Made by a program: the position numbers and the translations under genes
Origin: Planctomycetota bacterium
GTDB taxonomy: Bacteria > Planctomycetota > Phycisphaerae > WQYP01
NCBI GenBank assembly: GCA_021785435.1
Contig: JAJYFE010000022.1
Location: forward strand, 1-38,892
Direction: 5' to 3'
Length of the DNA: 38,892 bases
In this document: positions 26,210-34,637 of the stretch, in pieces
How the letters are laid out: every line of letters begins with the position of its first letter
How positions within the stretch are numbered: the stretch's first letter is position 1
Notes under the pieces: model-generated
The model's input: the letters and a program-made list of their open reading frames with translations, nothing else
What the model was told of the DNA's origin: nothing
Databases searched by the model: none

Positions 26210-26413
26210 GATCGATCCTCTCCTAATGATGGGCGTGGGACATTCCCTTTTCCACAGGAACGGCTGGCCTCCAGCGGCGGCGGTCCTGACGGCTGGTGCC
26301 TGGGAGCCACCTGCCCCGTACGGATCCGCCCCCGTGCCGCGCAAGCGAAAGGGGGCGGGCAGAGCCAAGAATGTTCAGCGGAGCCGTGGGCAAAGAGCTG
26401 TCGTCTAAATTCC

Positions 26414-27106
26414 CTAGTAGCTCTTCACGTGCTTGTAGCCGCCTTGCCGAACAAGCTTTACATCGTCGTACCAGACCGTCCCTATCGCCCGGCGTAGCTG
26501 CAACGCCACCATCAAAAACGCCGCTTGCGGGCCGGTGTTCACGGTGAACGCCAGCTTTTCCCAGCCAAACGTACCGCGATATTGGGGCGGATTATGGGCG
26601 GAAGAGGTCTGGTGCGGCCAGAAGTTCTTAGGGCCATAGTTCAGCCAGACCATGGCGCCGACACCGCCATTGGGATCGGGCTTGATCGCCCGGCCCTTCA
26701 CATAACAGCGTAGCCGGTACACACTGTTCGGCTGGCAGGGAATCATCTGATTGACCTCGGTAATGTCACTGGGCAAGCCATTCGTGATCCGCAGCGCGTA
26801 TTTGCCCCCACGCTTAACTTTGGCATCCCGTGCCACAGCGCCCTTGACCGGCCCAGGGCCGTAACGGGATTGGTCCATATACTGCCAACCTGCGGGCGCC
26901 AAATGTGACCGCAGTTTCGGCCCACCTTTGCCTTGCGCCGCCAACTGCTGGGGTGTGGGTCTGGTCCAATGCTCAAAACCACCGTTGGCCAGCAGATTCC
27001 GCGGCCGCGCCGCCGCGAAGGCGCTGTGCGGTGCCTCTAAGAAACCCGCCACAGTTGCCACCCATACGCACCAGAGAACCGGCGACAGTATTGATTTCCT
27101 ACGCAT
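26414..27106 (-). CDS. exported CBM4/9-like carbohydrate-binding protein
   Basis: A 230-residue protein with a signal peptide: MRRK, a hydrophobic core SPVLWCVWVATVAGFL, and likely cleavage after SAFA. The mature part opens LLANGGFEHW, the typical start of CBM_4_9 jelly-roll domains, and continues through GKYALRITNGLP, a beta-sandwich and the closing WYDDVKLVRQ strand, another family hallmark. It probably binds the polysaccharide attacked by this locus and has no catalytic domain. AAGGAG sits 7 bases before ATG 27106. It lies 26 bases after the large exported protein, so they are likely co-expressed. Confidence 0.7.
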   Translation of the reverse strand: MRRKSILSPVLWCVWVATVAGFLEAPHSAFAAARPRNLLANGGFEHWTRPTPQQLAAQGKGGPKLRSHLAPAGWQYMDQSRYGPGPVKGAVARDAKVKRGGKYALRITNGLPSDITEVNQMIPCQPNSVYRLRCYVKGRAIKPDPNGGVGAMVWLNYGPKNFWPHQTSSAHNPPQYRGTFGWEKLAFTVNTGPQAAFLMVALQLRRAIGTVWYDDVKLVRQGGYKHVKSY

Positions 27107-27132
27107 AGATATACTCCTTCTTAATAATGATC

Positions 27133-30100
27133 CTACCGCGACCTGCCGCGTGCGGCACCCTGATCCGCAGGGCCCGCACAGCCCAGGCGGAGCGCTTCCA
27201 CCGTGAACGTCTGCTTGCCTTGGCCGGGGCTTCCGGGGTTGGGAATGCCCCGATAAGGCCAGAGCTGCAGTTGATTTTCCTTCCCGAATTGTACATAGGG
27301 CGTCAGATTAATGTCGGCCAGTAAACCGTATGGGTGCAGATAGGCGTTGTAGTTGATCGGATGGCCGTTGACCACCACGCTGCCGAGCCACTGGCTTGGC
27401 GTTGCCACGTGCAAATAAACCGTTTTGCCCGCCCAGATCGCCGGAATCTTCACTTGTCGCTGCAGATACCGACCTACTGCCGGGCCTGGTAATGACACGG
27501 GTTTAGCGGTGCTGTAGTCATCCTGCACCGCCTGCCACCGGCCTGCCAGCGAGAACGCCGGCTGCAGCCGTACCTGCGGCGCCAACCAGATCACCCCCCC
27601 GATGCCGCTGAACTGCTTGCCCCCCGCGACCTTGACGGCCAACGTGTTCTTGCCCGACCGCAAATCCTTGGTAATGTTGTAGTCCAACGTTTGGCTCCAG
27701 CCGCGGGCCTGGTACCTCGCTACCCTGGCGCCGTTTAGGTAAAAGGTTCCGTGGTCGTACACGATGGGTGTGTTAAAACTATACAGCCCCAACACCACCT
27801 GCCGGTTTCGCCAAGAGGGGGGGATCGTGAAATCAGCCCGATACAAACCCACGCCGTGATAATGGGCCAGACCTTTGACCAGCCGATTCCACGGCCCGCT
27901 CTCTAAAGGCCGCCATGCTTTGTCGTTAAAGGATGGTCCTCGCCAAGCCGTGCCGGCGCTCACCCGGCCCGTTCGGTCGGCGCAAAACTTCCAATGGTCG
28001 AAACCGATCGCCTGCCGGCGCTGCCACGCTCGGAATTGTTTCCAGGCACGGCTTTGCTGGCGCCTCCAGCGGGGGGAAATGGTGAAACGCTTCTTCCAGT
28101 AGAAGCATTTGTTCGCCCACCAGAAGGGAAGACCGGCCACCAGGTCGGCGCGCCGCACCGCAAATACCCGCAAGGCATCGCTGGCGAACTTCACGCCATG
28201 GACCCACACCCAGCCGTTGGCGGCGTAGGTAAAGGGCACGGGGCGGCGGGTGAGCATGTCCCAGACCTGCTTGGGCTGATGCTCGACCCGCAGGCCCACA
28301 TTCGCGGTGACCTCCCTGCCGCTGTTAAAAGCCATCAGCCAGTCCTGCAGGCCATTCTTGGTGATGAATTTCCGCGCCCAAACCTGCGGTCGGCTCGCGT
28401 TCGCGTTACGCCGTACGCCCGAGTCGCTGAGCAGTCGGTGCAGGAAGGCCCCCTCCACCGAACGACTCGGCCAATAGCCGCCGACATCCTGGCTGTTACG
28501 CCAAAAAGTCGATCCGAGAACAATAATTTGCCCCTTGCGCAACTTCCGGTAACCCACCGCGATCTGGCCGCCATGCTCCCAGCGGGCCAGGGCCGCCGTA
28601 CCCCCGCCACCACTGCGTTCCAGGCCGACACCCGCCTTCCTGGCGTGGTTCACGTGCAGGTAATCGATGGCGATACCCTGGCCGGGAAATTGGCGCCCCG
28701 CCCACTGTTGGAAGAATGGCAGACTTTTTCCGAAGCGGATCAGCCCGCTTTTCCCGGTGGCCACCACCTTAAATCCCGTCAGCCGCGAAATCGGCCAGGA
28801 ATTCGGCTCGGTTAAAGTGCTTTCTCCGGTGTTTTGCAGGGCGATAAACGTGCCGCCGTTTTCCACGTAGCGGCGCAGGGCCGCGATCATCGCCGCGCTC
28901 ATGTACTCCGTGCCGGCGTCAAAAAGCACCGGGGCGCCATAGCGCTGCACCCTGCCGTTTACGAGGTCCCGGCCCGTGGCGTAGGCGTTGTCGTAATGCG
29001 CCTCCTGTAATTCGCCGCGCCCAATGTCCCAGTTCCACGGCGCCCCATCGCCCAATTGCATGGCTAAGGCGGACCGCAGGATGACCACCTGTGGCTTGGC
29101 TCGCACGGCCTTGCCGAACAGTTGGATCAGTCGCCGATGCTTCGTAAACCATTTTGTCCGGCGCTGCTGGAGCATATAATCTTCCAGGTCCCAGAACAGG
29201 CTGTGGCTGCCGTCGCCGTCCATCATGTTCCAGCCCAGTTCGCGGTCCAACTGTTGGCCGTGTTCCGTGCCGCCCTCTTCGCCCGTGCCATGGAATCGGT
29301 CCAACAGCCCCAGCCCATCCCACCACGGATGGTAGAATCCGCCGTCGCCGGTGAATTCCACGCCGCAGCCGTAGCGCCGCGCCAGAGCCGCTACGAAGTC
29401 CGTAACACTGCCGGCGTCGCCCGAAATGAGAATGGGCCGGTTGGGGTCGACGGTTCTGGCCACTTTCAGCATCGTCCGCAGACTCCGGATATTCGCCCAA
29501 CGCTGCCAGCGCACGAGATCGGCATAACGCGCGTTCAGATGCGGCCCCAGATGGGGATAATACGCCGGCCGACTGGTGGTTAAGAACACCGGCCCGAAAA
29601 TCTTGCCCTCCGGGCCGGGCACTTTCAGAACCAGCCGGTTCGCTCCCGGTTGAACCAGACCGTTGATTTTTAGCGCGAACGGCCCCCAGCCGTCGTTGCT
29701 CCTGGTGCGGTGTGCGCCAAGGTAACGCCCGTTGAGCCATACCTGGCAGCCCTGCGGAGTCCGTGAATTCAGCGCGCAGACCAAATAAACACTCTGACCG
29801 TGGTGTGCCGCCAGCCACGCACGCGCATGGAAATGGGTGCGGTAAAACCCCGCCCCCCACGGCAGGAACACCTCCCGTTCCGACGGCGGCATGGCCACGG
29901 AAATCCAGCCTGGCGCTTTCGCCGCCGGTGGTTTCAGGGGACTGCCGGCGGCAGCCGGCTTCCATTCCCAGTGCCGCCTGACTCGCAGGCAGCCGCGGTT
30001 AAGACGCCCAAAGAAACTATTCAAATCGGGCGGCTTGACCTGGGCCCAGGCGCCGAAATGATTCGCATCGCCGTACCATTGTTGCCCCAATTTTTTTAGT

Positions 30101-31191
30101 GATTCATGCTCTTTTTCGCGCAGCCAATGGCGGAACAGGGCTTCGCCCGGCCGCGAATAATCCCAAAATATGTCGGTCCGTTCATGCATGCCGAATTCCC
30201 CGCCGGGAGCGCCGGAATAGAGCAGCCATCCGCCAAGCGCGGGGCTATGCAGGTAGCGGTCCATCGCCTGCTGGAGAAAGGCCCAGCAGACTTTTTCACG
30301 CTCCGCCGGGTCCATGCCCCAACTGGGATAATGGTCCCCCGCGCAGCCCGCAGCCCCCCACGCTCCGATAAGCGCGGTAGGTGAAGCCCGCATCATACCC
30401 TGCGGAAACAGGTTCCAAGCCCACAGCGGTGCGTCACCTACCCCGAGGCCTGGTACCACCAAGCCTTCCTGCCGTTGCGCCTCGGCGACTTCATAATCGG
30501 CCGGCACCCACTGCACCACCCCCGGCGCGGGGCACTGGAAAACCGTGCTCAAGTCCTGGAAACTGGTGCCACCGAGGCCAAACCGCTTAATGAAGGGCCA
30601 GTGGCTGCTGAGTCCCAATCCGTGCACGGAGCTCATCGCGTGCACGTACGCCTTAAAAGCCCGCAAATCGTAGAAATCGAGATACAGCGGGTAGGGCTTT
30701 TCGGGCTTGAAACGCACCGCCTTGGATCGCCACCAATGCTGCCGCGCTAAAATCCGCCGCAAGCCCCGAATTGTCCGTGCCCCCACCGCCGTCACTTCGT
30801 TGCCCATCCGGCCCACGCTGATGGCGCCATAAGGCCGCCAGGATTCAACCGGCACACGCCGGCCCTCAATAGCCAGGTTCCGCCGAAGGCGGCGCGGAAT
30901 CGCCACGGGGATGGTGGCCTTGGCGCCCGCATCCCAGAACATGTCGGCCAGCAGCTTGCCCTGCAGGATATTCGCGTGCGCGGCATCTTGGCAGCGGAAT
31001 ATTGCCCGGTGCGGCGAAAACCGCGCCACGACGTCGCCGAAGCCGCGTAATGGCACCGCCTTCGGGGTGGTGGCCCCGGCCGGCACGGTGAATAAGCCGG
31101 TCGCCATACCCATGGCCAGAAAAACAGCCGGCCCCGCTTTCGGATGGACCGCTGGGCTGAAGCCGCAGCGGTTGGCGTTGTCAGAAATCAA
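27133..31191 (-). CDS. large exported multi-domain glycosidase-like protein
   Basis: About 1352 residues from a TTG start at 31191, chosen because a perfect AAGGAG lies 6 bases upstream and a plausible signal peptide follows (core GPAVFLAMGMATGLFTVPA, cleavage near AGA-TT). Residues about 60-430 look like a (beta/alpha)8 glycosidase barrel (LYLDFYDLRAF, GWLLYSGAPGGEFGMHE with a candidate acid near 333). A GH2-type sugar-binding sandwich follows (about 434-545: VWLNGRYLGAH), then a second barrel-like part, a GATase/beta-galactosidase-trimerisation-like segment (about 700-790), and two further GH2-type sandwiches at the C-terminus (about 1065-1345: FYLNGARVARY, VVVNGHPINYN). It resembles GH42/GH2-style beta-galactosidases in modules, but the family is uncertain. 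The longer frame to 31434 is low-complexity. Confidence 0.65.
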   Translation of the reverse strand: MISDNANRCGFSPAVHPKAGPAVFLAMGMATGLFTVPAGATTPKAVPLRGFGDVVARFSPHRAIFRCQDAAHANILQGKLLADMFWDAGAKATIPVAIPRRLRRNLAIEGRRVPVESWRPYGAISVGRMGNEVTAVGARTIRGLRRILARQHWWRSKAVRFKPEKPYPLYLDFYDLRAFKAYVHAMSSVHGLGLSSHWPFIKRFGLGGTSFQDLSTVFQCPAPGVVQWVPADYEVAEAQRQEGLVVPGLGVGDAPLWAWNLFPQGMMRASPTALIGAWGAAGCAGDHYPSWGMDPAEREKVCWAFLQQAMDRYLHSPALGGWLLYSGAPGGEFGMHERTDIFWDYSRPGEALFRHWLREKEHESLKKLGQQWYGDANHFGAWAQVKPPDLNSFFGRLNRGCLRVRRHWEWKPAAAGSPLKPPAAKAPGWISVAMPPSEREVFLPWGAGFYRTHFHARAWLAAHHGQSVYLVCALNSRTPQGCQVWLNGRYLGAHRTRSNDGWGPFALKINGLVQPGANRLVLKVPGPEGKIFGPVFLTTSRPAYYPHLGPHLNARYADLVRWQRWANIRSLRTMLKVARTVDPNRPILISGDAGSVTDFVAALARRYGCGVEFTGDGGFYHPWWDGLGLLDRFHGTGEEGGTEHGQQLDRELGWNMMDGDGSHSLFWDLEDYMLQQRRTKWFTKHRRLIQLFGKAVRAKPQVVILRSALAMQLGDGAPWNWDIGRGELQEAHYDNAYATGRDLVNGRVQRYGAPVLFDAGTEYMSAAMIAALRRYVENGGTFIALQNTGESTLTEPNSWPISRLTGFKVVATGKSGLIRFGKSLPFFQQWAGRQFPGQGIAIDYLHVNHARKAGVGLERSGGGGTAALARWEHGGQIAVGYRKLRKGQIIVLGSTFWRNSQDVGGYWPSRSVEGAFLHRLLSDSGVRRNANASRPQVWARKFITKNGLQDWLMAFNSGREVTANVGLRVEHQPKQVWDMLTRRPVPFTYAANGWVWVHGVKFASDALRVFAVRRADLVAGLPFWWANKCFYWKKRFTISPRWRRQQSRAWKQFRAWQRRQAIGFDHWKFCADRTGRVSAGTAWRGPSFNDKAWRPLESGPWNRLVKGLAHYHGVGLYRADFTIPPSWRNRQVVLGLYSFNTPIVYDHGTFYLNGARVARYQARGWSQTLDYNITKDLRSGKNTLAVKVAGGKQFSGIGGVIWLAPQVRLQPAFSLAGRWQAVQDDYSTAKPVSLPGPAVGRYLQRQVKIPAIWAGKTVYLHVATPSQWLGSVVVNGHPINYNAYLHPYGLLADINLTPYVQFGKENQLQLWPYRGIPNPGSPGQGKQTFTVEALRLGCAGPADQGAARGRSR

Positions 31192-31516
31192 CTGAAGCTC
31201 CTTGAAACAAACCGGCCCGCAATGCCCCTGGCCGCTCTCTTCCGGTCCGGCCAGCGCCCCACCTCCCACCGCAGACCTACCCACCGGTATTCCGTCCGCC
31301 ACGCGAGGGATTGGAGGTTGCGAAGAGCCCGAACGCGTCCCGCCACCCATCCCGCCAGCGCCGGTAATGGGTACGGGTTTCACCCGCCCGCCAGGCGCGG
31401 GCGGGTGGGCCGACGCCCCCGCCGCTTGGCGCACCGGTGAAGGCCACAGCGTCCCACCGGGCGCGTTTTACCACTCTTTGCCCGTCGGCTCCCCCTTATC
31501 TGCGGATTTCCGCAGA
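31192..31516. other. intergenic region, no gene seen
   Basis: This ~325-base gap lies between the prepilin-like gene and the TTG start of the large exported protein. An open frame continues the latter upstream but its composition is low-complexity. A hairpin directly after the prepilin stop is listed separately. No promoter stands out. Confidence 0.5.
31499..31516 (-). terminator. hairpin directly after prepilin-like gene
   Basis: TCTGCGGA-TT-TCCGCAGA is a perfect 8-bp stem that begins one base after the stop codon of the prepilin-like gene. It has no T-run, so it may protect or process the mRNA 3' end instead of terminating. Confidence 0.45.
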
Positions 31517-32815
31517 CTACCAAGCGTGCCCGGCGGCGGCCGTATTGGGGTTCACCGTTCGTACCGGCGTCATGCATGTGTCAAAAGGAGCAGCCAGTGT
31601 CTTGATGACGGGCGAAGGCCGGCTGGTGTCGCCATAGGTGTTTTCCCCGGCCACCGCCGACAGTCCCACCTGGCTGGTATCCGTGGTGCCATTAACCACG
31701 CCCGTGGCCGTGGTATAGGTGAAGATGTTGTCACCGTCCTGGCCCACGTAGGGCGAGGTTTCCCAGGTCACGTGATCATCGCCGAAGCCCACATTCTGGC
31801 CATCGCCGGCATGGTTACCGGAGTTGTAAATATAGGGGCCATACGTATTGGCTGTCGGCAGGGTGGTGGTGATGCGCAGATAAACGCCTGTGTCGGTGGA
31901 GGTGTCGACGGGCGCCATGTCGCTGACCAGGGGAACCTGACTGTCAGCGCCGTTCGTGGTCCACCATTGGCCGGCCACAAGCCCCTGTGTCCACGACCAA
32001 CCGGGGAGCGGCGGATTCTGGAGCCCGTTGGCCAACGACCACGGAAAGGCGATGGAATAGCTCTCCCCCTGGCCCACGGTGTCAGTGGTGTACCCGTTGC
32101 TCATTGAGCCGGTGGGTGGGTTCGTAAAATTTACCGCCGGGTAGGAGGTATTTTCGCGATTTTCCGGCGACGGGCCACCGGCCAGCGAATCGGACGGGCA
32201 GATAAAACTGCCCGGCGTGGTATAGCCTTGGAGCACCATGATCCACATGGACGCCAGCGGGTTCTGGTTCGGTGGGCCTGCATACCCTGGCACCCCATAC
32301 CAGCCGTTCGCCGCTTGCCCGGCGGTAAACGCCCCGTCTCCAGCGCCGTTCCATGGATTGAAAGCGCACCCCACTGGGCTGTTCGTGTAGGGGCCATGCG
32401 TGCTGGTCACGCCGTCCCAGTCGCCGCCGCCGGTGCAGGGTAGCACGCCGCTGCTGCTCTGACTGTAGGTAATCATCGACTGGATGATCCCGCGGATATT
32501 GGCCATGCAGACGGCGCGGTTGGCCAGTTCGCGGGCCTTGGCTAATGCAGGTAGTAATATAGATATGAGAATGGCTATTATCGATATCACCACCAGCAGT
32601 TCGATCAGGGTAAAGCCCAAGGCGCCCCGGAAACGGCGTCGCCACGACCGGAATCCCACTCGGCTGACCAGCGATTCCAGGTCCCCATACGCTCCCAGGC
32701 CCCGGGCCAGGCTCAGCACCATGGAATTCAGCAGCAGGGCCACACCACTAAGGATCCAGACAATGGGGGACAACGCGGTTTCGACTACGCTTTGGATGGT
32801 TCGATACGCTCGCAT
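31517..32815 (-). CDS. type IV prepilin-like protein with long N-terminal extension
   Basis: The hallmark is [29 protein letters not shown]: a prepilin peptidase site (G|F), Glu at +5 and a hydrophobic helix, followed by a large globular domain ending near [20 protein letters not shown], as in the prepilin-type proteins abundant in planctomycetes. From ATG 32815 (AAGGAG at 6 bases) it has 432 residues, and the processing site is preceded by 67 residues instead of the usual 5-20, including an extra membrane-like helix ([21 protein letters not shown]). In-frame alternatives are ATG 32911 (AAAGGAG at 6 bases, 464 residues) and GTG 32992 (491). Its role in a sugar locus is unknown; related proteins may be surface components or pseudopilins. 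Confidence 0.75.
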   Translation of the reverse strand: MRAYRTIQSVVETALSPIVWILSGVALLLNSMVLSLARGLGAYGDLESLVSRVGFRSWRRRFRGALGFTLIELLVVISIIAILISILLPALAKARELANRAVCMANIRGIIQSMITYSQSSSGVLPCTGGGDWDGVTSTHGPYTNSPVGCAFNPWNGAGDGAFTAGQAANGWYGVPGYAGPPNQNPLASMWIMVLQGYTTPGSFICPSDSLAGGPSPENRENTSYPAVNFTNPPTGSMSNGYTTDTVGQGESYSIAFPWSLANGLQNPPLPGWSWTQGLVAGQWWTTNGADSQVPLVSDMAPVDTSTDTGVYLRITTTLPTANTYGPYIYNSGNHAGDGQNVGFGDDHVTWETSPYVGQDGDNIFTYTTATGVVNGTTDTSQVGLSAVAGENTYGDTSRPSPVIKTLAAPFDTCMTPVRTVNPNTAAAGHAW

Positions 32816-33196
32816 CGTAATCTCCTTTAAAAGAGAGCCAATATTACCAGTTTCCAAGGTTAGATTCGTCGCCGTGACGACACCGCGACCTGTTTTCAGT
32901 GGTCTAAACATGACAGACTCCTTTGAAAAAAGGACCAACCTTGCGGCTCCCGGCGACCGCCGCCCGGAATTCCGCGAATAAACCACCGTCACGGAGATGT
33001 AAATGGCATAGGGCGCCTCCTGTTAAGCCTGTCCTCGCCGAGGCGAATGAAGATTTCACTTTTCGTTTTTTCCTTTTACTTTTCCTTTACGGTTCCCTGC
33101 CGCCTAACCGCTATAACCTAAAACCTGTCTCCATCGGTTTACCGCGCTGAAGGTCGCCGTAGCGACTCTTCGACGCGGTGCTTGCAACATTTTCTC
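32816..33196. promoter_or_regulatory. leader region of the prepilin-like gene
   Basis: This 381-base region between regulator and prepilin contains two further SD-start pairs, a hexapeptide frame (32989-33009) and a purine-rich tract at 33045-33090. A short palindrome, TCGC-CGTA-GCGA, lies at 33153-33164. No clear sigma70 promoter was found, so transcription may read through from the regulator. Confidence 0.4.
32989..33009 (-). CDS. possible leader hexapeptide MPFTSP
   Basis: ATG 33009 is preceded by AGGAGG at a spacing of 7, the strongest SD in the window, yet the frame encodes only six residues before TGA. That TGA overlaps a GTG (32992) opening the extended prepilin frame in a GTGA arrangement. 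It could be a regulatory leader peptide or simply a relic; no run of a single amino acid suggests classic attenuation. Confidence 0.35.
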   Translation of the reverse strand: MPFTSP

Positions 33197-34396
33197 CTAC
33201 ACGCCGACAAGCTCTGGCGACGGCACGGCGTCGCCGTGTCCCCGTGTCTGGGCGTCCCCGTGTCCGTCCACCCCCTCGCCGTGTCCCTGCTTCGTTTCGC
33301 CTTCACCTGGCGCCGCGGCGCCGGGTGTTTCCAGCAGCTCGTAGGGAATGACCCGTTCTTTCTCCACGGGTTCATGGCGCATCAATTGAAGCAACATCTC
33401 CGCCGCAGCCCGGGCGTAAGCTTCCGGGTCCATTTGCACCTTCGCCACTGGAAACGGGCTGATCATGCCCGAACCTTTGTTAAAGTGCGTCACCACCAGC
33501 AGATCCTCCGGCACGCGGATACCCAGCTGCAAAATGGCCATCACCGCGCCGGGAAAAAGATTGTCGTTGCAAATCAGCAGCCCGTCCGGTTTCTCCCGCC
33601 CTTCCGCCCAGATCGCCCGGAATTCTTCCCAACCCGCCTGGGGGGCGCAGGGGGTTGGAGCGCGGCGAATCCAGCGTTCATTCGCTACCACTCCGGCGCC
33701 GGTCAGCGCGGCCTGGAAATTTTCCACAAACTTTGAGCGACGGTCCTCCGGCCAGTGGTACTCCATCAGGGCGAGACGGTGCCGGCCGCGGCGCAGCAAA
33801 TAGCCCACGCCGAGGCGGACTTGCGCGGCGTAGTCCGATCGGACCTGGCAGGCGTAGCCCGCGGTTCCACCGACCACCGGAACGCGCTGCCGCTGCAAGG
33901 CCCCAAGCCATTGGGGCATGGTATCGTCCGGCGCGAAAGCCACCACGCCGCGGAGGCGGCGGCGTTCCACCGCCTCCAGGAAGTCCGTGCAGGTAAGCGG
34001 GCGGAGGGATTCGTCATCGGGGGCGAGATGGCCGGCATATAACCGCACGGGCAAACCGTTAGCCCGGAGAAAACGAACCACGCGCTGCGGCGTGCGGCGA
34101 TAAAAGTATGAGGTCCTCGGATCGGAAATATCCCATTCCGCCAGCACCCCGACGTGGCGGTTCCTGGTCGGGTCGCCGACGTAGGTACCGGAGCCCGTGC
34201 GCTGCTCGACCAAGCCCTCTTGCGAAAGCAGTCGCAAACCGGAACGGACGGTTTCGTAGCTCACCTTGAACCGCTTGGCCAACTCCATGATGGGCGGCAG
34301 CCGGCGGCCGGGCTCAGGATCGGCGAGGATCTCCTGCCGCAAAATCGCGGCGATCTGCTCGGAGAGGTTGGGGTGCTTGGTAACGGTGTTTTCCAT
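33197..34396 (-). CDS. GntR/LacI-type transcriptional regulator (AraR-like)
   Basis: From ATG 34396 a 399-residue protein. The first ~75 residues are a GntR winged helix: LSEQIAAILRQEI, LPPIMELAKRFKVSYETVRSGLRLL and EQRTGSGTYVG. The rest is a LacI/periplasmic-binding-type sensor domain (HVGVLAEWD; GVGYLLRRGRHRLALMEY; DGLLICNDNLFPGAVMAI; VPEDLLVVTHF), as in AraR, which senses a sugar. It heads the sugar locus and probably regulates it and itself through the palindrome at 34440-34464. The last ~35 residues (GHGEGVDGHGDAQTRGHGD) are low-complexity and derive from a repeated DNA string. The ATG lacks an SD; TTG 34438 in frame is an alternative. Confidence 0.85.
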   Translation of the reverse strand: MENTVTKHPNLSEQIAAILRQEILADPEPGRRLPPIMELAKRFKVSYETVRSGLRLLSQEGLVEQRTGSGTYVGDPTRNRHVGVLAEWDISDPRTSYFYRRTPQRVVRFLRANGLPVRLYAGHLAPDDESLRPLTCTDFLEAVERRRLRGVVAFAPDDTMPQWLGALQRQRVPVVGGTAGYACQVRSDYAAQVRLGVGYLLRRGRHRLALMEYHWPEDRRSKFVENFQAALTGAGVVANERWIRRAPTPCAPQAGWEEFRAIWAEGREKPDGLLICNDNLFPGAVMAILQLGIRVPEDLLVVTHFNKGSGMISPFPVAKVQMDPEAYARAAAEMLLQLMRHEPVEKERVIPYELLETPGAAAPGEGETKQGHGEGVDGHGDAQTRGHGDAVPSPELVGV

Positions 34397-34439
34397 GTTT
34401 TTTTTCACCGCGGCAGCATCCAGTATCCCATCGTTCAAA

Positions 34440-34464
34440 TTACATGGTACAAGGTACTATGTAA
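34440..34464. promoter_or_regulatory. 25-bp palindromic operator
   Basis: Arms TTACATGGTAC (34440-34450) and GTACTATGTAA (34454-34464) pair over 10 of 11 positions around an AAG centre. It lies just downstream of the regulator's -10 box, at about +7 to +31 of the inferred transcript, where a bound repressor would block transcription. The size, symmetry and GTAC core suit a GntR-type dimer. Confidence 0.7.
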
Positions 34465-34478
34465 CTTGTCTTCAGCTA

Positions 34479-34506
34479 ATTATAACGGTGTCAAGGCTAA
34501 TGTCAA
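34479..34506 (-). promoter_or_regulatory. sigma70-type promoter of the regulator gene
   Basis: On the minus strand TTGACA (plus-strand 34501-34506) and TATAAT (34479-34484), both perfect consensus hexamers, are separated by 16 bases. A second TTGACA at 34489-34494 lies inside the spacer. This is the best promoter in the window and points at the GntR-type gene. Confidence 0.8.
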
Positions 34507-34637
34507 GTGCGGTGAAGTCAGGGATTGGCCTTGATTGGTTGTAGGTATTTTCACCTGATTACGAATCGGTAGTTTTCCTGCACCATGGGGATTTCAAAGG
34601 CAAGCCCGCGGCTATAGAATCTAAGCGAGCGAATGTT

